The translations under genes and the position numbers were made by a program. Source: an uncultured Ruthenibacterium sp. (lineage in GTDB: Bacteria > Bacillota > Clostridia > Oscillospirales > Ruminococcaceae). From it: DNA of 64,000 bases. Positions 31,468 through 38,910 of the stretch are shown here, in pieces. Below the pieces are notes generated by a model, which was not told where the DNA came from, did not search any database, and worked only from the letters and a program-made list of their open reading frames with translations. The stretch's first letter is position 1, and the number at the start of each line of letters is the position of its first letter. The stretch covers positions 38,278-102,277 of the forward strand of contig CALXBO010000004.1 of assembly GCA_944386565.1 (NCBI GenBank), in the 5' to 3' direction.

Positions 31468-32859
31468 TCAGGAGAGTTCGGCGCGCTGCGCCGCCTCATA
31501 CTGCTCTTTTGAGCACGAGACGGAGCGGTTGACGAGCCACGCGCCGTCCTGGAAGACGATCTCGCACGTCTGATACGATGCCTGTGCGTGCTCCTCGCCC
31601 GACGTGCGGTCGGTCGTTTTGTACCGGAACAGAACGCTGACGACAACGCTCGGCTTGCCCTCGTATTCGCCGGTGACGGCCGAAGCGTAGTTCACGGCCG
31701 CGGACTCGAATGTGAACGCGGCGGCCTTGTTTTCATCCGTGGAGTATGTTTCCGACAGGCGCGTGCGGTTGAGCTCCGTGCTCGCCTGCAGCGCCGTCAT
31801 ATCCTGTTTGTTGATGCAGTCGAGATACGACGAGTAGTACGTTCCCAGCAGCGTGTTGAGATCGGTCTCGGCCGGGATGCCGCCCTCCGTGGCGTGGTTC
31901 TCGAACCGCAGCGCCGTCACGGACGGATCGGTGAACTGGACGGACGCTGTGGTCTTGGCGCCGTGCGGCGCGGTGTACTCCATCGAGATGGTGCTGCCGA
32001 GCGCAACGCCCGGGATCGTGACCGTCCCGCCGGAGGGCTTCTGCGCCACGGCCGTTCCGTCGACAAAGATCGTGGCCTCATCGTACAGGCAGTTCTCCAC
32101 GGTGACCGTGTAGATGTCGACGCCGCCGTGGAAGGCGACCGGCTGCGACGCGTCGAGCAGCAGCACGTCCTGCGCGCTGCCGGACAGCGTCTGCCCGGTG
32201 ACGGTCTTCCCGGACGCCGTCACCGTGTACAGGCCGGGGAAGAATCCGCTGTACAGCATGCCCTGCTCGGTCTGCGTCCCGGCGCGCGCCGTTCCGTCGA
32301 CCGTCAGGCCGGGGCTCTCCGTGACGCCCGAGAGCAGCAGATCCACGGAACTGACATGGATCTGATACGAAGAATACCCCAGAAAGACGGGATCTTCCGC
32401 CAGCGTGAATGCGGAATAGGCGGTGGAGCCGGTCTCCTCACCGTTCAGCCGGGCCAGCAGGTCCTCCGTCAGCGCGTCCACGTCGGACTGCGCGGAAAAC
32501 GCGCGGCACAGCGCGGCGAGCCCGTCGTCGGTCACGCTCAGATCGTCGCTTGTCAGCATTCCGCGCAGCGTTTCGTAATCGCCCGCCATGAGTGCGGTGC
32601 CGAAGCGCCGGAGCGTATCGTCCGGATTGTAACGGTTGTAGAGGAACGTCGTCGCCGTTCCGCCCGCGAGAAGAAGCACGAACAGGACGGCGGCCACGCA
32701 GCCCAGGGCAAAGAGGCGCCGGCTGGAGCGGCGAGCCTTTTTTTTCGGCGGCACATAATCCGCCTTGCTGGAACCCGGCTGCTGTTCCGCGCCGCACTCC
32801 GTGCAGACGTACGGGCTGTCCGGCTTCAGCGGAGCTCCGCAGTTGGAGCAGAATTTCAT
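31468..32859 (-). CDS. Zinc-ribbon, single-pass membrane protein, TcaA/YvbJ-like
   Basis: A 463-residue protein: an N-terminal zinc ribbon (CSNCGAPL and CTECGAEQ, residues ~4-23) in the cytoplasm, a basic stretch, one transmembrane helix (~48-72), and a long outer part. The outer part starts with a helical domain like those of TcaA (residues ~80-140), then repeats of beta-rich domains and a C-terminal NTF2-like region. TcaA influences glycopeptide sensitivity and wall precursors in staphylococci. The exact role here is unknown. Start: ATG 32859 behind AAAAGGAGG. It is downstream of psuG with a 64-nt gap and may share its promoter. Confidence 0.83.
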   Translation of the reverse strand: MKFCSNCGAPLKPDSPYVCTECGAEQQPGSSKADYVPPKKKARRSSRRLFALGCVAAVLFVLLLAGGTATTFLYNRYNPDDTLRRFGTALMAGDYETLRGMLTSDDLSVTDDGLAALCRAFSAQSDVDALTEDLLARLNGEETGSTAYSAFTLAEDPVFLGYSSYQIHVSSVDLLLSGVTESPGLTVDGTARAGTQTEQGMLYSGFFPGLYTVTASGKTVTGQTLSGSAQDVLLLDASQPVAFHGGVDIYTVTVENCLYDEATIFVDGTAVAQKPSGGTVTIPGVALGSTISMEYTAPHGAKTTASVQFTDPSVTALRFENHATEGGIPAETDLNTLLGTYYSSYLDCINKQDMTALQASTELNRTRLSETYSTDENKAAAFTFESAAVNYASAVTGEYEGKPSVVVSVLFRYKTTDRTSGEEHAQASYQTCEIVFQDGAWLVNRSVSCSKEQYEAAQRAELS

Positions 32860-32923
32860 GGAGAAAGCCTCCTTTTATCCATCAGATCAAGAATAACGCC
32901 CGGCGCGCGCAAAATGTGTCGGC

Positions 32924-33823
32924 TTACAGCCGTGCGTACTCGTGTGCAATGCGTGCGGCGCAGCGCGCATTGTTCAGCAAAAGGGCCTGCGCGGCGTCGA
33001 GCGCGCGGCCGTCGGTCAGCTGCGCGGCCTGTGCGAGAAGAAACGGCGTGAGCCGCTTTCCGCAGACGTTCTGTGTCTGCGCCTGCCCGAGCGCTTCCCC
33101 GAGGACGCGCTCGGCCTCATCCGGCTCCAGGCAGGCGTGTTCCGGCGCGGGATTGGCAAGCAGCACACCGCCGCCGAACCCGAGATCCCAGCACGCCTTG
33201 GCGATGCGCGCGGCGTCGGCTTCGCGCTCCACGCTGCAGTCCAGCGCGAGGCCGGACGTGCGGCACAGGTACGCAGGAAACTCCCGCGTGCCCATCCCCA
33301 CGACGGGGACGCCCTCCGTCTCCAGATACTCGAGCGTCGCCGAAGCGTTCTTCGCCAGTTTGACGCCCGAACACACGACGGCCACCGGCGTGCGGCACAG
33401 CTCGCGCAGATCCGCGCTCACGTCCGCTCCGCGCACGCCGCCAATGCCGCCGGCCGCGAAAAAGCGGATGCCTGCCAGACTGGCGAGCACGAGCGCCGCC
33501 GAAGCGGAGGTCGCGCCCGTCTGGTGCAGAGCGGCAGCGGCGGGCAGGTCGCGCCGCGTGATCTTTGCCATCGGTTCCCGGCAGATGCGTCCGAGCTGCG
33601 CCGGGGAGAGCCCGACGTGCAGCACGCCGTCGAGCACGGCCGTCCACGCGGGAACGGCCCCGCCGCCGCGCACGGCGGCCTCGGTGTCCGACGCGAACGC
33701 CGCGCGGTGCGGCGCGGGAATGCTGTGCGCCAGCGCCGTGGTGCTCAGCGCCACGACCGCGTGTCCGAACCGGACGGCGTCGCGCACCTCCGGCGATACA
33801 TCGAGCATATCTCTCAGATTCAT
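32924..33823 (-). CDS. psuG: Pseudouridine-5'-phosphate glycosidase
   Basis: A 299-residue enzyme that cleaves pseudouridine 5'-phosphate to uracil and ribose 5-phosphate. Family-specific segments include VALSTTALAHSIPAPH near the N-terminus, GAVPAWTAVLDG, FFAAGGIGGVRG (metal and phosphate region) and the lysine-bearing CSGVKLAKN. Length fits the family (about 300). The kinase partner PsuK is not next to it, so pseudouridine phosphorylation must be done by a gene elsewhere or the enzyme works on RNA breakdown products. Start: ATG 33823 with GGGAGG upstream. It has a strong promoter that overlaps the divergent M23 gene promoter. Confidence 0.94.
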   Translation of the reverse strand: MNLRDMLDVSPEVRDAVRFGHAVVALSTTALAHSIPAPHRAAFASDTEAAVRGGGAVPAWTAVLDGVLHVGLSPAQLGRICREPMAKITRRDLPAAAALHQTGATSASAALVLASLAGIRFFAAGGIGGVRGADVSADLRELCRTPVAVVCSGVKLAKNASATLEYLETEGVPVVGMGTREFPAYLCRTSGLALDCSVEREADAARIAKACWDLGFGGGVLLANPAPEHACLEPDEAERVLGEALGQAQTQNVCGKRLTPFLLAQAAQLTDGRALDAAQALLLNNARCAARIAHEYARL

Positions 33824-33858
33824 GCAGATCCCTCCCGTCCGACCCGGCGTATGCCTTC

Positions 33859-33887
33859 ATTGTACTTTTTTTTGAAGCGCGGGTCAA
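33859..33887 (-). promoter_or_regulatory. Sigma-A promoter of psuG
   Basis: Minus strand: TTGACC (33882-33887), 17-nt spacer, TACAAT (33859-33864). Confidence 0.85.
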
Positions 33888-33901
33888 CCGGTTTGTATAT
33901 T
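33872..33901 (+). promoter_or_regulatory. Sigma-A promoter of the M23 gene, interleaved with the psuG promoter
   Basis: TTGAAG (33872-33877), 18-nt spacer, TATATT (33896-33901). The psuG -35 box lies inside this spacer. Confidence 0.65.
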
Positions 33902-33968
33902 GCCGGGTGCGACCGGCCACACTAGCACTGTGACAGCACCGCCCCGGCAGGGCAAAGGGAGGAAATGT

Positions 33969-34718
33969 ATGAACAAACATTCAAAATCGGCGGGCTTCTG
34001 GCGCGGCAAGGGATTTTACGTCGCGCTCACGCTGATCGTGGCGTGTTCCATGCTCGCCAGTTTTCTGGCCATTGATACGATGATCGACAGTCTCGGCGCC
34101 GACCCCGGCTCCGAGGAAATCACGGGAGAGGAGGACATCGTATGGCAGCTCGAGGATACACCGATCGAGAACAAGCAGGACTCAGTGCCGGTCGAGCCTT
34201 CGTCATCGGCGTCACAGTCGTCGAAGCCGTCGTCGTCACAGCCTGCGTCGTCCGCTGCGTCCGCAGCATCCGAAGCGCCACAGCAGCCTGCAGAGCAGCC
34301 GGCTGTGCAAGAACCGCTGCGCGTCTGGCCGGTCTCTGGTGAGGTGACGGCCGCGTTCAGCGGCGACGAGCTCGTCTTCAACGAGACGATGCAGGACTGG
34401 CGCACCCACAACGGCACGGACCTTGCCGCCGAACAGGGCGACAGCGTGGCCGCGCCCGTCTCCGGCACGGTAAAGAGCGTCGCGGAGGACGGCCGCTGGG
34501 GCGGCGTCGTGGAGATCGAAGCGCAGGACGGCGCGCTCGTGCGGCTGTGCGGCGTGCAGGATGTGAAGACCGCCGAGGGGCAGTCCGTCGAGGCGGGCGC
34601 CGAGCTCGGAACGGTGGGAGAGATCGCGTCGGAGGCTTCGCAGAACGCGCACATCCACATCGAAGTTCTTCAGAACGACGAGTATACGGACCCGCAGCTG
34701 TATTTCGCTCAGGAGTGA
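33969..34718 (+). CDS. M23 (LytM) metallopeptidase-domain membrane protein, SpoIIQ-like
   Basis: A 249-residue protein: one transmembrane helix (~16-36), a long Ser/Ala/Pro/Gln linker (~70-118), then an M23 domain. The zinc ligands are all present: H147 and D151 in HNGTD, and H228/H230 in HIHIEV, so it may be an active endopeptidase. Topology and length are those of SpoIIQ, which makes the SpoIIQ-SpoIIIAH channel in sporulating cells; clostridial SpoIIQ keeps the ligands whereas the Bacillus protein does not. No other sporulation genes are near, so SpoIIQ identity is a suggestion. Start: ATG 33969 behind GGGAGG. Confidence 0.85.
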   Translation: MNKHSKSAGFWRGKGFYVALTLIVACSMLASFLAIDTMIDSLGADPGSEEITGEEDIVWQLEDTPIENKQDSVPVEPSSSASQSSKPSSSQPASSAASAASEAPQQPAEQPAVQEPLRVWPVSGEVTAAFSGDELVFNETMQDWRTHNGTDLAAEQGDSVAAPVSGTVKSVAEDGRWGGVVEIEAQDGALVRLCGVQDVKTAEGQSVEAGAELGTVGEIASEASQNAHIHIEVLQNDEYTDPQLYFAQE

Positions 34719-34723
34719 CACAG

Positions 34724-34758
34724 CGGCGGCCGGCGCACAGACGCCGGCCGCCGTTTTT
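34724..34758 (+). terminator. Intrinsic terminator after the M23 gene
   Basis: CGGCGGCCGGCG (34724-34735) pairs with CGCCGGCCGCCG (34742-34753), followed by TTTTTT. Confidence 0.93.
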
Positions 34759-34761
34759 TCA

Positions 34762-34791
34762 TAGACAAATACCGGGAGAGTGTGCTATAAT
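34762..34791 (+). promoter_or_regulatory. Promoter of the polysaccharide operon
   Basis: TAGACA (34762-34767), 18-nt spacer, TATAAT (34786-34791) with a TGC extension. Confidence 0.75.
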
Positions 34792-34859
34792 ACCATACGT
34801 CCCAAAAACAGGAATATCAGAAAATGCGCTGCGCCAGCGGCCAGAAGGAGATTGACGAT

Positions 34860-35426
34860 ATGGGAAAATTTCGTTTCATTGAAACGGAGCTTCCGGGCGT
34901 TGTGATCATTGAACCCACCGTGTTCGGTGACAATCGCGGATATTTTATGGAGACCTTCCAGGCGGAAGAATTTGCCGCCGCCGGCATCAAGGGACCCTTC
35001 GTGCAGGACAACCAGTCCAAGAGCACGAAGGGTGTGCTGCGCGGGCTGCACTTTCAGAAAGAGCACACGCAGGGCAAGCTCGTGCGCGTCGTGTCCGGCG
35101 AAGTGTTCGACGTCGCCGTGGACTGCCGCCCGAACAGCAGCACGTTCGGCAAATGGACGGGCGTGATTCTGTCGGCCGAAAACAAAAAGCAGTTTTACAT
35201 TCCTGAGGGCTTTGCCCACGGATTCCTCGTGCTGTCCGACGAAGCGGAGTTCACGTACAAGTGTACGGATTATTACGACCCGACCGCCGAGGGCGGCGTG
35301 CGCTGGGACGATCCGGACGTCGGCGTCGTGTGGCCTGAAGTGGACTGCCCGCTCAATCTGTCGGAAAAGGACAAGAAGCACAAGGGCTTTGCCGAGCAGT
35401 CGTTTGAATATTTTGAAAGGTGGTGA
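34860..35426 (+). CDS. rfbC: dTDP-4-dehydrorhamnose 3,5-epimerase
   Basis: A 188-residue cupin-fold epimerase (RmlC/RfbC) of the dTDP-L-rhamnose pathway. Motifs: GDNRGYFMETF, QDNQSKSTKGVLRGLHFQ (substrate-binding region with the catalytic His following), and FYIPEGFAHGFLVLSD. Start: ATG 34860 behind AGAAGGAG; a nearer upstream ATG has no ribosome site. It is the only rml gene in the window; rmlA, rmlB and rmlD must be elsewhere. The ABC permease begins 6 nt after it, so dTDP-rhamnose synthesis is linked to export of a rhamnose-containing surface polymer. Confidence 0.95.
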   Translation: MGKFRFIETELPGVVIIEPTVFGDNRGYFMETFQAEEFAAAGIKGPFVQDNQSKSTKGVLRGLHFQKEHTQGKLVRVVSGEVFDVAVDCRPNSSTFGKWTGVILSAENKKQFYIPEGFAHGFLVLSDEAEFTYKCTDYYDPTAEGGVRWDDPDVGVVWPEVDCPLNLSEKDKKHKGFAEQSFEYFERW

Positions 35427-35432
35427 GCTTTT

Positions 35433-36239
35433 GTGCGGATGCTGAAAGCTTACTGTCAGGATTTCTGGCGCTTCCGGTTTCTTCTGCAGAATCTCATCGG
35501 CCGTGATTTCAAGCTGAAATATCGCCGCAGCGTGCTGGGCGTTGTGTGGAGCGTGCTGAATCCGCTGCTCATGTGCCTTGTCATGGTCGCGGTGTTTTCG
35601 AGCATTCTCGACATGCGCGGCTCGGGCATCGACAATTTCCCGGTGTACCTGATCATCGGCCAGCTTCTGTTCAACTTTTTCAATGAGGCGACCAGCACGG
35701 CAATGTCCAGCATGCTGAGCGCCGCGCCGCTCATCAAGAAGGTCTATATCCCGAAGTATATTTTCCCGCTGGAACGCGTGTGCTTTGCGCTGGTCAACTG
35801 TCTGTTCAGCTTCATCGCCCTCGTGCTGGTGATGCTCGTCACCGGCGCAAAGCTGCATGCCACGGCCATCCTCGCGGTGTATCCGCTGGCGACGCTGTTT
35901 ATCTTCAGCCTCGGCATCGGCCTGATGCTGGCGGCCGCCACGGTGTTTTTCCGCGACATCATGCATCTGTGGGGCGTTTTCACCACGGCGCTGATGTATT
36001 TCTCGGCCGTTTTCTACGATCCCATGACGATGGGCGGAACGAGCGCGGAGCTCCTGCGCAGCTTCATCGGGTACAATCCGATGTACTGGTACATCAAGGG
36101 GTTCCGTATGACGGTGCTCTACGGGCAGGTGCTCGACTTCAATACAATCTGGGTCTGCGCCCTGTGCGCGGTGATCGCGCTTGTGCTGGGCCTGATCGTC
36201 TTCCGCAGCCAGCAGGACAAATTCGTGCTGCATATTTAA
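35433..36239 (+). CDS. ABC-2 polysaccharide export permease (Wzm/TagG type)
   Basis: A 268-residue membrane protein with six hydrophobic helices. The N-terminal segment FKLKYRRSVLGVVWSVLNPLL and the final QQDKFVLHI are typical of Wzm/TagG/RfbA permeases. With the ATPase encoded next, it would move a finished, lipid-linked glycan across the cytoplasmic membrane. Start: GTG 35433, about 9 nt after AAAGGTGG; an ATG two codons later (35439) is possible. It follows rfbC by 6 nt and precedes the ATPase gene by 13 nt. Confidence 0.92.
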   Translation: MRMLKAYCQDFWRFRFLLQNLIGRDFKLKYRRSVLGVVWSVLNPLLMCLVMVAVFSSILDMRGSGIDNFPVYLIIGQLLFNFFNEATSTAMSSMLSAAPLIKKVYIPKYIFPLERVCFALVNCLFSFIALVLVMLVTGAKLHATAILAVYPLATLFIFSLGIGLMLAAATVFFRDIMHLWGVFTTALMYFSAVFYDPMTMGGTSAELLRSFIGYNPMYWYIKGFRMTVLYGQVLDFNTIWVCALCAVIALVLGLIVFRSQQDKFVLHI

Positions 36240-36252
36240 GGAGGGGACGTTT

Positions 36253-36996
36253 ATGAGCATGATCGAAGTGAATAACGTCTCCATGCGCTTCAACATGGCC
36301 AAGGAGAAGCATGAGAGCCTGAAAGAGTACTTTCTGGCCGCCGTGCAGGGCAAACTCCAGTTTGAGGAGTTCTACGCGCTGCGCGATGTGTCGCTGAAAG
36401 TGGAGAAAGGCGAGTTTTACGGTCTGATCGGCCTCAACGGCTCGGGCAAGTCGACGCTTCTGAAGGTGATCGCCGGCGTGTACAAGCCCTCCGCGGGTTC
36501 GGTCACGGTCAACGGCTCGATTGCCCCGCTCATCGAGCTGGGTGCCGGTTTTGACATGGACCTCACGGCCCGTGAGAACATCTACCTCAACGGCACGGTG
36601 CTCGGGCTGACCCCGAAGTACATTGACTCCAAGTTCGACGAGATCGTCGAGTTCAGCGAACTGCGCGATTTCCTCGACGTTCCTCTGAAAAACTATTCTT
36701 CCGGCATGGTCTCGCGCATCGCGTTCTCGATCGCGACGATCACAAAACCGGACATCCTGATCGCGGACGAGATCCTGTCCGTCGGCGATTTCATGTTCCA
36801 GGAAAAGTGCGAAAAGCGCATGGCGGAACTGATGAGCGGCGGCACGACCGTCATCCTCGTCAGCCATTCCATCGAGCAGATCGAGCGCATGTGCGACCGC
36901 GTGACGTGGCTCGAAAAGGGCCGCGTGCGCATGACCGGTGATACGAAGACCGTGTGCGACGCCTACAAGGCGCTCGATCAGGAGGCCGCAACATGA
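36253..36996 (+). CDS. ABC polysaccharide export ATPase (Wzt/TagH type)
   Basis: A 247-residue ATPase. Walker A is GLNGSGKST (residues 60-68), the signature is NYSSGM (~148), Walker B is DILIADEILSVGD, and the switch His is in LVSHSIEQ. The N-terminal extension MAKEKHESLKEYFL is characteristic of Wzt and TagH proteins. It lacks the extra C-terminal carbohydrate-binding domain of many Wzt proteins, so chain-end recognition is not expected. Start: ATG 36253 behind AAGGAGG. It overlaps the following glycosyltransferase gene by 4 nt (ATGA). Confidence 0.93.
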   Translation: MSMIEVNNVSMRFNMAKEKHESLKEYFLAAVQGKLQFEEFYALRDVSLKVEKGEFYGLIGLNGSGKSTLLKVIAGVYKPSAGSVTVNGSIAPLIELGAGFDMDLTARENIYLNGTVLGLTPKYIDSKFDEIVEFSELRDFLDVPLKNYSSGMVSRIAFSIATITKPDILIADEILSVGDFMFQEKCEKRMAELMSGGTTVILVSHSIEQIERMCDRVTWLEKGRVRMTGDTKTVCDAYKALDQEAAT

Positions 36997-38855
36997 GCGG
37001 GGCAGGCAATCCCGCCGAGCGCGATTCCGTCGGCAAAGCTCTGGCGCGCACGGCCAATCCGGCACATTTCGCCAGCCTGGTGCGCCGTGGCATTTCATGC
37101 GTCAAACACCGCGGCTTTGAGGCCGCCGGCAGGGAGGTGGGTTACCGCGTGGATCTGATGACAAAGGGAGAGAGCTGGAAGTTCCGTGCGGACATTCCGC
37201 TCAAACGCGATCTGCGGATGCAGAAAAAGGATGAATTCCCGCTGATGCCGCTGATCTCGGTGGTCGTTCCGCTGTACAATACGCCGGTCCCGTTCCTGAA
37301 GGATATGATCAAGAGCGTCCTGCACCAGAGCTATCCCAACTTTGAACTGGTGCTCGTGGACGGGTCGGACGCGCAGCATCACAAGACGGCCGAAGCGGTC
37401 AAGAAATTCGGCGACCGCCGCATTGTTCTGTGCAAGATGGCCGCCAACGAGGGAATTTCCGGCAACACGAACATCGGTATGCGCGAGGCCACGGGCGACT
37501 ACTTCGCTCTGCTCGACCACGACGATAAGCTGTCGCCCAACGCACTGTACGAGGTGGTCCGCACGATCAACGAGACGGGCGCTGACTTCGTCTATTCGGA
37601 CGAGATCGTGCTCGATTCTGTGATGAAAAAGCTGGGCGAGTATCACTTCAAACCCGATTACTCGCCCGATACGCTGCGCGGCTGCAACTACATCACGCAT
37701 TTTGCCGTGTTCAGCCGCGAGCTGTACGAAGCCGCAGGCGGCGAGCTGCACCGCGAGTTCGACGGCGCGCAGGACTATGACCTCATCCTCCGCCTGACGG
37801 AAAAGGCAAAGCGGGTGGAGCACATCCCCAAAGTGCTGTACTACTGGCGCCGCCACAGCGGTTCGACCGCGCAGGACATCGCCGCGGCCAAGCCTGAGGC
37901 GATCGACGCAGGCCGCCGCGCTGTGCAGGCTCATCTGGAACGCGTCGGGCTGCACGGCACCACGGAGGCCATCGAGGGATGCCCGGGCGCATATCACACC
38001 CGGTACGAGCTGGCCGAGCACCAGACGGTCAGCGTCATCATCCCCAACAAGGACCATATCAAGGACCTTGACCGCTGTCTCAAGAGCCTGTACCGGAACG
38101 CGGGTATGCGCGGGTTTGAGGTGATCGTCGTGGAGAACAACTCCACCGAGCGCCGCACCTTTGAGTACTACGGTTACGCGCGCAAGACGTTCCCGCACAT
38201 CCACTTCGTGAAGTACGGCGGGCCGTTCAATTTCTCCGCGATCAACAACTACGGCGCGCGGTTCGCTCACGGCGAGCATCTGCTGCTGCTGAACAACGAC
38301 GTCGAGATCCTCACGCCGGACTTCCTGCGCGAGATGGTCTCGTATTCGCAGCGCCCGGACGTCGGCGCGGTCGGCGCGAAGCTCTTCTACCCCGACAACA
38401 CCATCCAGCACGCGGGCGTGTTCATCGGCCTCGGCGGCTCGGCCGGCCACAACCACAAGGGCCACCCGAAGGATTCTGCGGGCGATATGTACCGCCTCGC
38501 CACGACGCAGAACATGTCCGCCGTTACGGGCGCGTGCCTGATGGTGAAGCGCTCGCTGTACAATGAACTCGGCGGGCTGGACGAGAAGAATTTCGCCGTC
38601 GCCTACAACGACGTGGACTTCTGCCTGCGTCTGCGTGAGAAAGGCCTTCTGAACGTCATGACGCCGTTTGCTCAGGCCAACCACTACGAGTCCAAGAGCC
38701 GCGGCGACGACACGAAGTCCGGCGGGGAGAAGCAGGCGCGGTACGAAGCCGAAAAACAGCGTTTCTGCGAAAAATACGCGAATCTGCTGGAACAGGGCGA
38801 CCCGTACTACAACCCGCATTTCACTCTTCTGTACGAGAACTACGGCTACAAATAA
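36993..38855 (+). CDS. Tandem-domain GT2 glycosyltransferase
   Basis: A 620-residue cytoplasmic enzyme with two GT-A (family 2) domains: the first begins ISVVVPLYNTP at about residue 88, with LLDHDD as its nucleotide-sugar DXD-like motif; the second begins VSVIIPNKDH at about residue 346, with LLLNNDVE as the equivalent motif. An EAGG/GGLDE type acceptor region follows in each half. Such two-headed enzymes usually build rhamnan or similar backbones. Start: ATG 36993 overlaps the ATPase stop and has GGAGG upstream; the open frame before it is within the ATPase gene. A paralogue follows directly. Confidence 0.92.
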   Translation: MSGAGNPAERDSVGKALARTANPAHFASLVRRGISCVKHRGFEAAGREVGYRVDLMTKGESWKFRADIPLKRDLRMQKKDEFPLMPLISVVVPLYNTPVPFLKDMIKSVLHQSYPNFELVLVDGSDAQHHKTAEAVKKFGDRRIVLCKMAANEGISGNTNIGMREATGDYFALLDHDDKLSPNALYEVVRTINETGADFVYSDEIVLDSVMKKLGEYHFKPDYSPDTLRGCNYITHFAVFSRELYEAAGGELHREFDGAQDYDLILRLTEKAKRVEHIPKVLYYWRRHSGSTAQDIAAAKPEAIDAGRRAVQAHLERVGLHGTTEAIEGCPGAYHTRYELAEHQTVSVIIPNKDHIKDLDRCLKSLYRNAGMRGFEVIVVENNSTERRTFEYYGYARKTFPHIHFVKYGGPFNFSAINNYGARFAHGEHLLLLNNDVEILTPDFLREMVSYSQRPDVGAVGAKLFYPDNTIQHAGVFIGLGGSAGHNHKGHPKDSAGDMYRLATTQNMSAVTGACLMVKRSLYNELGGLDEKNFAVAYNDVDFCLRLREKGLLNVMTPFAQANHYESKSRGDDTKSGGEKQARYEAEKQRFCEKYANLLEQGDPYYNPHFTLLYENYGYK

Positions 38856-38860
38856 GGAAC

Positions 38861-38893
38861 AAGCACGGACGGCGCACCGCTGTCCGTGTTTTT
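38861..38893 (+). terminator. Weak terminator-like hairpin between the two glycosyltransferase genes
   Basis: CACGGAC (38864-38870) pairs with GTCCGTG (38882-38888), then TTTTT. The stem is only 7-8 bp, so it may lower, rather than stop, expression of the second gene. Confidence 0.5.
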
Positions 38894-38910
38894 GCAAAAG
38901 GAGCACCGCG

